Shown: piece by piece, positions 48,846-56,816 of the stretch
Position numbering within the stretch: position 1 is the stretch's first letter
Layout of the letters: every line of letters begins with the position of its first letter
DNA from: Agromyces soli
GTDB taxonomy: Bacteria; Actinomycetota; Actinomycetes; Actinomycetales; Microbacteriaceae
DNA length: 64,000 nucleotides
Assembly: GCF_022811605.1 (NCBI RefSeq)
Contig: NZ_CP094533.1
Location: 1,674,001 to 1,738,000, forward strand
Direction: 5' to 3'
Notes under the pieces: model-generated
Told to the model about the DNA's origin: nothing
The model's input: the letters and a program-made list of their open reading frames with translations, nothing else
The model's database searches: none
Translations under genes and position numbers: made by a program

Positions 48846-51800
48846 GTGACCGGCCTGACCACCGCCCCGGGCGCGAGCGCCCCGCGTTTCCCCCTCGACA
48901 TCGAGGCGGTGCCCCGTGCGCCGCGCGCCGCGGCGCTGCTCGACGCCCTGCGCCGCCGGGTCGTCATCGCCGACGGTGCGATGGGCACCATGCTGCAGCA
49001 GCACGAGCTCTCCCTCGAGGTCGACTTCGAGGGGCACGAGGGCTGCAACGAGATCTTGAACGCCACCCGCCCCGACGTCATCGGCGGCATCCACGACGCC
49101 TATCTCGCCGTCGGCATCGACGCCGTCGAGACGAACACCTTCGGCGCCAACTGGTCGAACCTCTCCGACTACGGCATCGACGAGCGCATCGCGGAGCTCG
49201 CCGAGTCGGGCGCCCGCATCGCGCGCGAGCGCGTCGAGGCCGCCGAGCGCGCCGACGGCCGCCTCCGCTGGGTGCTGGGCTCGATGGGCCCCGGCACGAA
49301 GCTGCCGAGCCTCGGCCACACCACGTACGAGCACCTCAAGCAGACCTTCGCCCTGCAGGCCGAAGGGCTCATCGACGGCGGCGCCGACGCCTTCCTCATC
49401 GAGACCTCGCAGGATCTGCTGCAGACGAAGGCCGCGGTGAACGGCTGCAAGCAGGCGATCGTCGCCCGCGGCATCCGCCTGCCGATCCTCGTCGAGGTGA
49501 CCGTCGAGACCACCGGCACCATGCTCATGGGCTCCGAGATCGGCGCGGCGCTCACCGCGCTCGAACCCCTCGGCGTCGACGCGATCGGACTGAACTGCGC
49601 CACCGGCCCGGCCGAGATGAGCGAGCACCTCCGGCACCTCTCCAAGCACTCGCCCGTGCCGGTCGCCTGCATGCCGAACGCCGGCCTGCCCGTGCTCGGC
49701 GCCGACGGCGCGCACTACCCGCTCACACCGGCCGAGCTGGCGACGGCGCACGAGCAGTTCGTGCGCGAGTTCGGCCTCGCCCTCGTCGGCGGTTGCTGCG
49801 GCACGACGCCCGAGCACCTCGCCGCGGTCGTCGCGCGGCTCCGGCCCGAGGGAGCGGATGCCTCGAACGGCGCGGATGCCTCGAACGGCGCGGATGCCTC
49901 GGGGCCCGCCGTCGGCGAGGCATCCCGCCGTCCGCGGATCGAGCCGGGCGTCGCCTCGCTCTACCAGCACGTGCCCTTCGACCAGGACGCGGCGTACCTG
50001 GCGATCGGCGAGCGCACCAACGCCAACGGCTCGAAGGCCTTCCGCGAGGCCATGCTCGAGGGCCGATACGAGGACTGCGTCGAGATCGCGAAGCAGCAGA
50101 CCCGCGTCGGCGCGCACCTGCTCGACGTCTGCGTCGACTACGTCGGCCGCGACGGCGTCGCCGACATCCGCGAGATCGTCTCCCGGCTCGCGAGCGCCTC
50201 GACCCTGCCGCTCGTCGTCGACTCCACCGAGCCCGCGGTGATCGCCGCCGGCCTCGAGCTGATCGGCGGCCGCCCCGTCGTGAACTCCGTCAACTACGAG
50301 GACGGCGACGGCCCCGCCTCCCGCTTCGGCCGCATCATGCCACTGGTGAAGGAGCACGGCGCCGCCGTCGTCGCCCTCACCATCGACGAGCAGGGCCAGG
50401 CCCGCACCGCCGACGACAAGGTGCGCATCGCCACCCGCCTCGTCGAGGAGCTCACCGGGGAGTGGGGGCTGCACGAGCACGACATCGTGCTCGACGCGCT
50501 CACCTTCCCGATCGCGACCGGTCAGGAGGAGACGCGGCGCGACGCGATCGAGACGATCGAGGCGATCCGCCGCCTGCACGAGACCTACCCGGGGCTGCAC
50601 TTCACCCTCGGCGTCTCCAACGTCTCCTTCGGGCTGAACCCGGCCGCGCGCAGCGTGCTCAACTCGGTCTTCCTGCACGAGGCGGTCGAGGCGGGCCTCG
50701 ACTCCGGCATCATCGACGCCGCCAAGATCGTGCCGCTCGCCTCGCTCTCGCCCGAGCAGCGCGAGGTCGCCCTCGACCTCGTCTGGGACCGCCGCGTCTT
50801 CGACGCCGAGGGCAACGTCACCTCCGATCCGCTCGCCCGCATGCTCGATCTCTTCGCCGGTGTCGACACCGCCGCGCTCCGCGATCAGCGCGCCGCCGAG
50901 CTCGCCGCGCTGCCCGTCGGCGAGCGCCTCGAACGCCGCATCATCGACGGCGAGGGCAAGGGGCTCGAAGCCGACCTCCAGCTCGCGCTCGCCGACGGCC
51001 TGACGGCGCTCGGCATCATCAACGACCACCTGCTCGAGGGCATGAAGGTCGTCGGCGAGCGCTTCGGCGCGGGCGAGATGCAGTTGCCCTTCGTGCTGCA
51101 ATCCGCCGAGGTCATGAAGAACGCCGTCGCCCTGCTCGAACCGCACATGGAGAAGACGGATGCCGCGGGCAAGGGCCGCATCGTCCTGGCCACCGTGCGC
51201 GGCGACGTGCACGACATCGGCAAGAACCTCGTCGACATCATCCTGACGAACAACGGCTACGAGGTGATCAACCTCGGCATCAAGCAGCCCATCGCGGACA
51301 TCATCGCCGCCGCAGAGCAGCACGACGCCGACGTGATCGGCATGTCCGGGCTGCTCGTGAAGTCCACGGTCGTCATGAAGGAGAACCTCGAGGAGCTGAA
51401 CGCCCGCGGCCTCGCGAAACGCTGGCCCGTCATCCTCGGCGGCGCGGCGCTCACCCGCACCTACGTGGAAGACGACCTCGCCGGTCTCTTCGACGGCGAG
51501 GTCCGCTACGCCCGCGACGCCTTCGAAGGGCTCGCGCTGATGGAGCCGCTCGTGCGCGTCGCCCGCGGCGCCGACCCCGCGGAGGTCGGCCTGCCGGCGC
51601 TGAAGAAGCGCATCCACTCCGCCGGCTCGCGGCTGACGCTCACCGAGCCCGACGCGATGCCCGCGCGCTCCGACGTCGCGCGCGACAACGCCGTGCCCGC
51701 CCCGCCGTTCTGGGGGACCCGCATCGTGCGCGGCATCGCGCTCGCCGACTACGCGGCGTTCCTCGACGAGCGGGCGACGTTCCTCGGCCAGTGGGGGCTG

Positions 51801-52553
51801 AAGCCCGGTCGCGGGGAAGACGGTGCGAGCTACGAGGAGCTCGTCGAGCGCGAGGGGCGGCCGAGGCTCCGGTACTGGCTCGACCGCATCCTCGCCGAGG
51901 GCATGCTCGACGCCTCCGTCGCGTACGGCTTCTTCCCGGTCGTCTCCGAGGGCGACGACGTCGTGGTCCTGCACCACGGCGACGATCCCCAGGGCGTGCT
52001 GGGTCGAGCGGGCCTGCTCGCGCCCGACGGCGGCTCGGGCGGCGAGCTCGGCGTTGAGCGGCTGCGCTTCCGCTTCCCGCGGCAGCGTCGCGACCGGCAC
52101 CTCTGCCTCGCGGACTTCGTGCGGTCGCGGGAGTCCGGCGAGGTCGACGTGCTGCCCGTGCAGCTCGTCACCGCGGGCGCGAGCATCGACGCGGTCACCG
52201 CGAAGCTGTTCGCCGAGAACCGCTACCGCGACTACTACGAGCTGAACGGCCTCGTCATGCAGCTCACCGAGGCCCTCGCCGAGTTCTGGCACGCGCGCAT
52301 CCGCGCGGAGCTCGGCTTCGCCGCCGAGGACCCGACGGATGCCGCTGGCCTCTTCAAGCTCGAGTACCGGGGTGCGAGGTTCTCGCTCGGCTACCCCGCG
52401 TGCCCCGACATGGAGGACCGACGCAAGGTCGTCGAGCTGCTGCGCCCCGAGCGCATGGGCGTCGAGCTCAGCGAGGAGCTGCAGCTGCACCCCGAGCAGT
52501 CGACGGATGCCTTCGTGTTCCACCACCCGGAGGCGAAGTACTTCTCGGTCTGA
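48846..52553 (+). CDS. metH: Cobalamin-dependent methionine synthase
   Basis: The 1235-aa enzyme transfers a methyl group from methyl-tetrahydrofolate via B12 to homocysteine. Domains in order: homocysteine-binding barrel (about 30-330, zinc ligands Cys251, Cys317 and Cys318 in NCATGP and GGCCGTTPEH); a linker of GADASN repeats; pterin-binding barrel (about 365-640, ERTNANGSKAFRE); cobalamin cap and B12 domain with base-off ligand His789 in DVHDIGKN and GMSGLLVKST; SAM-binding activation domain (about 900-1235, ending HHPEAKYFSV). All four modules are intact. GTG 48846 is leaderless. Confidence 0.97.
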   Translation: MTGLTTAPGASAPRFPLDIEAVPRAPRAAALLDALRRRVVIADGAMGTMLQQHELSLEVDFEGHEGCNEILNATRPDVIGGIHDAYLAVGIDAVETNTFGANWSNLSDYGIDERIAELAESGARIARERVEAAERADGRLRWVLGSMGPGTKLPSLGHTTYEHLKQTFALQAEGLIDGGADAFLIETSQDLLQTKAAVNGCKQAIVARGIRLPILVEVTVETTGTMLMGSEIGAALTALEPLGVDAIGLNCATGPAEMSEHLRHLSKHSPVPVACMPNAGLPVLGADGAHYPLTPAELATAHEQFVREFGLALVGGCCGTTPEHLAAVVARLRPEGADASNGADASNGADASGPAVGEASRRPRIEPGVASLYQHVPFDQDAAYLAIGERTNANGSKAFREAMLEGRYEDCVEIAKQQTRVGAHLLDVCVDYVGRDGVADIREIVSRLASASTLPLVVDSTEPAVIAAGLELIGGRPVVNSVNYEDGDGPASRFGRIMPLVKEHGAAVVALTIDEQGQARTADDKVRIATRLVEELTGEWGLHEHDIVLDALTFPIATGQEETRRDAIETIEAIRRLHETYPGLHFTLGVSNVSFGLNPAARSVLNSVFLHEAVEAGLDSGIIDAAKIVPLASLSPEQREVALDLVWDRRVFDAEGNVTSDPLARMLDLFAGVDTAALRDQRAAELAALPVGERLERRIIDGEGKGLEADLQLALADGLTALGIINDHLLEGMKVVGERFGAGEMQLPFVLQSAEVMKNAVALLEPHMEKTDAAGKGRIVLATVRGDVHDIGKNLVDIILTNNGYEVINLGIKQPIADIIAAAEQHDADVIGMSGLLVKSTVVMKENLEELNARGLAKRWPVILGGAALTRTYVEDDLAGLFDGEVRYARDAFEGLALMEPLVRVARGADPAEVGLPALKKRIHSAGSRLTLTEPDAMPARSDVARDNAVPAPPFWGTRIVRGIALADYAAFLDERATFLGQWGLKPGRGEDGASYEELVEREGRPRLRYWLDRILAEGMLDASVAYGFFPVVSEGDDVVVLHHGDDPQGVLGRAGLLAPDGGSGGELGVERLRFRFPRQRRDRHLCLADFVRSRESGEVDVLPVQLVTAGASIDAVTAKLFAENRYRDYYELNGLVMQLTEALAEFWHARIRAELGFAAEDPTDAAGLFKLEYRGARFSLGYPACPDMEDRRKVVELLRPERMGVELSEELQLHPEQSTDAFVFHHPEAKYFSV
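49855..49908 (+). repeat. 18-bp in-frame tandem repeat in metH
   Basis: About three copies of GCGGATGCCTCGAACGGC encode GADASN units in the flexible linker between the homocysteine and folate domains. Copy number may differ between strains without harming the fold. Confidence 0.8.
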
Positions 52554-52554
52554 G

Positions 52555-52611
52555 TGGTCCCCTGAGCCCGCCGAAGGGGCGCAACCGCTTCGACAGGCTC
52601 AGCGAACCACG
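52555..52611. repeat. GTGGTCCCCTGAGCC-type inverted repeat between metH and ecf genes
   Basis: Arms of 26 nt pair at 21 positions; the right arm CTTCGACAGGCTCAGCGAAC is the CTTCGACAGGCTCAG motif I know from intergenic repeats of many actinobacteria. It begins 2 nt after the metH stop and ends 14 nt before the end of the convergent S-component gene, so it probably terminates both. Confidence 0.8.
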
Positions 52612-52624
52612 CAGCGAACCACCC

Positions 52625-53398
52625 TCAGCGCAGCGCGTCGCGCGGCAGCTTCGCCCGCCGGAGGGCCGCCAGCACCGCCGGCCCCGCCACCGCCAGCCCG
52701 ATCACCGTCGTGATGGCGCGCAGCGTGTCCCAGCTCGCGGTCGAAGTGATGAGCGAGTACAGCAGGAAACTGCCGAGGTTCTCGCCGAGCGACGCGCCCG
52801 GCTCGTACGAGATCCCGGCGCCGGTGCCGACCGCGAACGGCCAGTACCAGAAGTTCATGATGAGCCCGAAGGCGTACGAGGCGAGCACGCCGTAGCCCGC
52901 GAGCATCGCGATCTCGGCGAGCTTCGACCGCGCTCCGCGGAGTCGGGGGAGCAGCCCCGCCCCGGCGCCGACCCAGCCGCACGCGAACATCTGGAACGGC
53001 GTCCACGGCCCGAAGCCGCCCTGCAGCGTCGAGGACAGCAGGATGACGAACACGCCGAGCAGGAACCCGAACCGCGCCCCGTACGCCCGCCCGGCGAGGA
53101 TCAGCAGCACGAAGACCGCCTCGATCCCGCCGACGCCCGTGCCGACGACCCGCACCGCGGCCCCGACGGCGGTGAGCGTGCCGAGCAGCGCGAGCACCTT
53201 CGCGGAGCGCACACTCCCGTCCAGCACGAACACGAGCGTCACCGCGGCGAGCGGCGCGAGGGCGAGGGCGACGAACGGCACCGCGCCTTGCGCCTTCGCC
53301 GGCACGGCCGGGGCGAACAGCGGCCAGGCGAAGGCCGCGGCGGCGAGCAGGTGCCCGCCCCAGACGAGGGGGGTCTGCACGCGGGGGCTCCACTTCAC
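52625..53398 (-). CDS. ECF transporter S component (substrate-specific membrane subunit)
   Basis: The 257-aa protein is integral, with about six helices: PLVWGGHLLAAAAFAWPLF, LALAPLAAVTLVFVL, VLALLGTLTAVGAAVRV, GARFGFLLGVFVILLSS, AEIAMLAGYGVLASYAFGLI and late TTVIGLAVAGPAVLAAL. The AAVRVVGTG segment is the kind of Ala-rich helix by which S components contact EcfT. GTG 53398 overlaps the stop of the fused T-A-A' gene. The ligand cannot be read; cobalamin or a related vitamin is suggested by metH and the DUF4430 lipoprotein next to it. Confidence 0.82.
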   Translation of the reverse strand: MKWSPRVQTPLVWGGHLLAAAAFAWPLFAPAVPAKAQGAVPFVALALAPLAAVTLVFVLDGSVRSAKVLALLGTLTAVGAAVRVVGTGVGGIEAVFVLLILAGRAYGARFGFLLGVFVILLSSTLQGGFGPWTPFQMFACGWVGAGAGLLPRLRGARSKLAEIAMLAGYGVLASYAFGLIMNFWYWPFAVGTGAGISYEPGASLGENLGSFLLYSLITSTASWDTLRAITTVIGLAVAGPAVLAALRRAKLPRDALR

Positions 53399-55401
53399 GA
53401 GCGCACCGCCGTCCGCAGGGCACCGGCGCCGAGCCGGCCGTTCCGCATCCCGATGGTGCGCTCGGCGAGCTCGCGCGCGAAGCCGTGGTCGTGGGTGGCG
53501 ATCGCGACCGCGCGGCCCTCGCCGGCGGCCGTGCGCAACGCCGCCGCGACGAGCGATCTGGCGCGGGCGTCGAGGCCGCGGGTCGGCTCGTCGATGAGCA
53601 GCACCGAGGCATCCGCCGCCAGCTGGATCGCGATCGCGAGACAGCGCCGCTCGCCGGTGGAGAGGTCCCGCGGATGGCTCGCGAGCAGTCGTGCGGCGGT
53701 GGTCGTGCCGTCCTCCGCGCCGAGGAACGCGAGGAAGCGGGCGCGCGTCGTCCCGCTCGCCGCGGCGGCCTCGCGGTCGGCCCGCCGGCACTCCTCCTCG
53801 GTGCTCGTCGCGCAGAGCAGGTCGTCGGAGGCCTCGGGCACGAGGGCGACCGCCGCGCGCCGGCTCCGGCGCCGCAGCCGAGCGACGTCGGTCCCGCTCA
53901 CGCGGACGGCGCCGGCGGCCTTCGGCAGCGCGAGGGCGAGCAGCAGGCTGGACTTGCCGGCGCCGTTGGGGCCGGTGAGCGCGACGATCTCGCCCGCGCA
54001 GAGATCGAGGGATGCCTCGTCGACCGCGACCCGGCCGCCGAGCACGACGTGGATGCCGCGGGCCTCGAGCCGCGCCTCGCCCGTCGTCCCGTTCGCGGCG
54101 CGGTCGCCGCTCGCGGCATCCGCCTCGTCCGCCGGCTCGAGCTGCGCGCCGGTCGGGATGCGCGCGACCCGGCCGTCCCGGATGTCGAAGCGGGCGTCGG
54201 CGACCGCGGCGAGCTCGCCGACGCGGTGCTCGGCGACGACGACGCAGACGCCGTGCTCGTGGGCCAGGGAGTCGAGCAGGGCGCGGATCCGCAGCCGTGC
54301 CTCGGCGTCGAGGTCGGCGAGCGGCTCGTCGACGAGCAGGATGCGCGGGCGCTCGACGAGCGCGGCGGCGATCGCGACGAGGGTCGCCTCGCCGGCCGAC
54401 AGGGCGCGGATGTCCCGGCCGAGCAACGCCGTCACGCCGACGCGCGCCGCGGCCTCGGCGACCCTGGCGGAGACGATCGAGGCGACGACGCCGCGGGCGG
54501 TCGGGGCGAAGCCGATCTCGTCCGCGACGGTCTCGCTCGCGAAGCCGATCCGCGGGTTCTGCAGCACGACGCCGACGAAACCGGCGGTCTCCCGCGGCGG
54601 GACGGTTCGGCGATCGATGCCGCCGACGCGCGCGGAGCCGTGCAGCTCCCCGTCGTCGAAGTGCGTGTGCAGGCCGCTCAGCGCGTGCAGCATCGTCGAC
54701 TTGCCCGAACCCGTCGGTCCGCTCACGAGCACCAGGCGGCCGGCGGGCACGACGAACTCCTCGACCGCGAGCGTCCAGCCCTCGACGGGCGCACCGGGTC
54801 CGGCGTCCGCGGCATCCGCGCACGCCCCGTACGCGAGCACGACGTTGCGGAACTCGATCGGGGTCGCGGTGCCGGCATCCACCGAGCGCTGCGCGCCGAA
54901 GCCGCGCACCTCCATCGCCGCCGCGATCGCGACGGCGCGTTCGACGGTGCGCTCGAGCAGGGGGACGAGCAGCGCGGCGGCGCCCCGCGAGCCGCGGAGC
55001 TTGCGGGCGAGCGAGACCTGGCGGACCGCATCGCCGAGCGCGGGGACCGTCGCCCAGGCGATCACCAGAGTGCGCGCCGCCCCGCGGAGCGGTCCGCCGC
55101 GCGCGCCGCGGGCGAAGAGCTTCGACAGGTCGATGCACGCGTTGATCGCGCCGAACGCGAAGATGACGGCCGCGATGGGCAGGGCGCTCTCCACCGAGTC
55201 CCAGAGTCCGCCGCTCGTGATCGGCCCGAGCATCGTGACGTGCGCGAATGGGGCGGGCAGGCGCACGACCGGCAGATCGAGGAGCACGGCACCGCTGCCG
55301 TCGACGCCGTGGAAGAGGATGCGGTACAGCACGCGCACGACGATGAATCCGACGGCGAGGATCGCCGCGTGCCGCAGCGGTGCGGCTCGGAATCGGAACA
55401 T
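53395..55401 (-). CDS. Fused ECF transporter EcfT-EcfA-EcfA' protein
   Basis: This 668-aa chain combines three energy-coupling subunits. Residues 1-205: EcfT membrane part (AILAVGFIVVRVLYRILF, IAAVIFAFGAINACIDL) with coupling-helix signatures near ARTLVIAWATVP and VRGFGA. Residues about 215-440: first ATPase, Walker A SGPTGSGKST, signature LSAGEATL, Walker B ILLVDEPLADLD. Residues about 465-668: second ATPase, Walker A TGPNGAGKSS, signature LSTGERRC, Walker B VLLIDEPTRGLD. Separate T and A genes are usual; A-A' fusions are common, while the full T-A-A' chain is less so. Start 55401. Confidence 0.9.
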   Translation of the reverse strand: MFRFRAAPLRHAAILAVGFIVVRVLYRILFHGVDGSGAVLLDLPVVRLPAPFAHVTMLGPITSGGLWDSVESALPIAAVIFAFGAINACIDLSKLFARGARGGPLRGAARTLVIAWATVPALGDAVRQVSLARKLRGSRGAAALLVPLLERTVERAVAIAAAMEVRGFGAQRSVDAGTATPIEFRNVVLAYGACADAADAGPGAPVEGWTLAVEEFVVPAGRLVLVSGPTGSGKSTMLHALSGLHTHFDDGELHGSARVGGIDRRTVPPRETAGFVGVVLQNPRIGFASETVADEIGFAPTARGVVASIVSARVAEAAARVGVTALLGRDIRALSAGEATLVAIAAALVERPRILLVDEPLADLDAEARLRIRALLDSLAHEHGVCVVVAEHRVGELAAVADARFDIRDGRVARIPTGAQLEPADEADAASGDRAANGTTGEARLEARGIHVVLGGRVAVDEASLDLCAGEIVALTGPNGAGKSSLLLALALPKAAGAVRVSGTDVARLRRRSRRAAVALVPEASDDLLCATSTEEECRRADREAAAASGTTRARFLAFLGAEDGTTTAARLLASHPRDLSTGERRCLAIAIQLAADASVLLIDEPTRGLDARARSLVAAALRTAAGEGRAVAIATHDHGFARELAERTIGMRNGRLGAGALRTAVRS

Positions 55402-55436
55402 GGCGTGACCCGCGGAGGTGGAAGGCGCCGGCGGGA

Positions 55437-55976
55437 TCACTCCGCGGGCGCGGCCGGCTCGTCGTTGAGGGTGAAGAGGAGCTCGACGGCGTCGCCGGGC
55501 TGCAGTTCGAGCGTGCTGAGGCCCTCCTGCGCATAGCCCCACTCGCCGTCGGCGGGCTTCTGCCAGAGCGCCCAGTAGGCGAACGCGGCCGGCATCGACT
55601 CGCACGTCTCGTGGTACTCGCTGCCGTCGGCGGCCGGGATCGCGAGGTCCTGCTGCGGCACGCCGTTCACCCGGCAGACGACCTGGTCGCCGTACTGCGC
55701 GGTCCCCTCGGTCTCGACGCCCGCACGGGCGAGCGCGTCGGCCGCGATCATCGGATCTTCGGTGACCACGCAGCTGTCGACCGAGGCGTCGTCGGCGAGC
55801 TCGAGGTCGCCGGTGTCGACGATGACGGTGATGCCGCCGCAGGTGCCGGTCGCCGGCTCGGTGGCCGCAGCGTCGGTGGCGGCGGGCGACGGGGCGGGCT
55901 GCCCGGTGCAGCCGGCGAGCGCGAGCGCGGTCAGCGCGGCCGTGGCGAGCAGGGAGGCGCGAGTGGGGGAGGTCAC
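55437..55976 (-). CDS. DUF4430 (transcobalamin-like) lipoprotein
   Basis: The 179-aa protein has a lipoprotein signal with lipobox LAGC (Cys23) and an Ala/Pro/Thr-rich spacer. The mature part GITVIVDTGDLELADDASVDSCVV, DALARAGVETEGTAQYGDQVVCRVNG, SMPAAFAYWALWQKPADGEWGYA and LQPGDAVELLFTLNDEPA matches the DUF4430 fold, related to the C-terminal domain of transcobalamins. GTG 55976 is 7 nt after TACGCT. Encoded 35 nt upstream of the fused ECF gene, it is a candidate outer ligand-capturing partner of the importer. Confidence 0.75.
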   Translation of the reverse strand: MTSPTRASLLATAALTALALAGCTGQPAPSPAATDAAATEPATGTCGGITVIVDTGDLELADDASVDSCVVTEDPMIAADALARAGVETEGTAQYGDQVVCRVNGVPQQDLAIPAADGSEYHETCESMPAAFAYWALWQKPADGEWGYAQEGLSTLELQPGDAVELLFTLNDEPAAPAE

Positions 55977-55983
55977 GCTCCCA

Positions 55984-55989
55984 AGCGTA
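55984..55989 (-). promoter_or_regulatory. -10 box of the ECF/DUF4430 operon, leaderless start
   Basis: TACGCT on the minus strand ends 7 nt before GTG 55976. This places the transcription start at the start codon, as for metH and murQ. Confidence 0.5.
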
Positions 55990-56000
55990 GGGGGGTCAGA

Positions 56001-56056
56001 GATCGGATGTCGCGCTGCGACGCGCTGGGATCGGATGTCGCGCTGCGACGCGCTGG
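56001..56056. repeat. Two exact 28-bp tandem repeats
   Basis: GATCGGATGTCGCGCTGCGA plus eight more bases is repeated without change. Each unit contains GTCGC-GCT-GCGAC, a small hairpin. They lie just upstream of the ECF/DUF4430 promoter. Confidence 0.85.
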
Positions 56057-56098
56057 GATGCGGTGCCGTTCTGCTCTCACCCGCCACTTCGCCACCCT

Positions 56099-56135
56099 GA
56101 TACATGTGGCGCTCCTGCGAAGCGCCACATGTGTC
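56099..56135. other. 15-bp hairpin between divergent genes
   Basis: ACATGTGGCGCT (56102-56113) and AGCGCCACATGT (56121-56132) pair perfectly around CCTGCGA, and the stem extends by three pairs (one G-T). It lies between divergent genes, so it is more likely an operator or repeat remnant than a terminator. Confidence 0.7.
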
Positions 56136-56249
56136 GACGCGGCGTTGTGCGCAGGGCCGATAGAGCGACCCGACACCTCTCGCGCAGCGCATCGCGGTGC
56201 CTGTGGACAGTCGGCCACCCGGGCGGGCGGAGTCGCCTAGCGTGCAGGG

Positions 56250-56816
56250 ATGCCTCGAACCCGTCGATCCCTCGCCGCCGCTGCGCTGGCGCTTGGTCTG
56301 GCCGCCGTGCTCGCCGGGTGCGATGCGGGGCCGGTCGACCCGCCCTCATCGCCGCCCCCGTCGGCGGCGCCGCCGATCTTCGCGAGCGACGAAGAGGCCC
56401 TCGCCGCCGCCGAGGAGGCGTACGCCGCGTACCTTGGCGCGCTGGATCTTGTCGGTGCGGACGGAGGGCATGATCGGACGCCTTTCGACGGCGTCGTCGG
56501 CGATGAGTTTCGCAAAGACCTCGATCGGTCCTTCGACGAGTTGCAGGAAGCGGGGGTTCGATCGAACGGAACGACTAGGTACGACCGAATGACGATGGTC
56601 GAGATGGCCCATGGGGAGAAGGACGCGAGCTTGACGACCTACGTATGTGTTGATGTTTCCGACGTCCGAGTCCTGAACGAGGAGGGAACTGATGTGACCC
56701 CTGAGCGCCCCAACGTAACGCCGTTCCAAGTGCAGTTCGAAAGTGACCCGTCCGCGGAAACGGGCGTGATCGTATCCAGGAGTGTCGCATGGCGTGGCGC
56801 GAACTTCTGCTCGTAG
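56250..56816 (+). CDS. Lipoprotein of unknown function
   Basis: The 188-aa protein has a lipoprotein signal (RSLAAAALALGLAAVLAGC, Cys24), then a Pro/Ser-rich spacer and a soluble domain with ALAAAEEAYAAYLGALDLV, KDLDRSFDELQEAG and DVSDVRVLNEEGTDVT, followed by VSRSVAWRGANFCS. The layout resembles NTF2-like lipoproteins of actinobacteria, but I do not recognise a named family. From about 56460 the base composition becomes clearly less GC-rich than in neighbouring genes. It overlaps the next gene by 28 nt. Confidence 0.7.
   Translation: MPRTRRSLAAAALALGLAAVLAGCDAGPVDPPSSPPPSAAPPIFASDEEALAAAEEAYAAYLGALDLVGADGGHDRTPFDGVVGDEFRKDLDRSFDELQEAGVRSNGTTRYDRMTMVEMAHGEKDASLTTYVCVDVSDVRVLNEEGTDVTPERPNVTPFQVQFESDPSAETGVIVSRSVAWRGANFCS

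Noticed and set aside
48690..52526. Very long open frame on the minus strand opposite metH, and similar long frames opposite other genes
   Set aside because: Products are Arg/Gly/Val-rich with no family motifs; they mirror the GC3 pattern of metH and other real genes, as expected in high-GC DNA.
56099..56135. Terminator
   Set aside because: It lies between divergent genes and has no T run.
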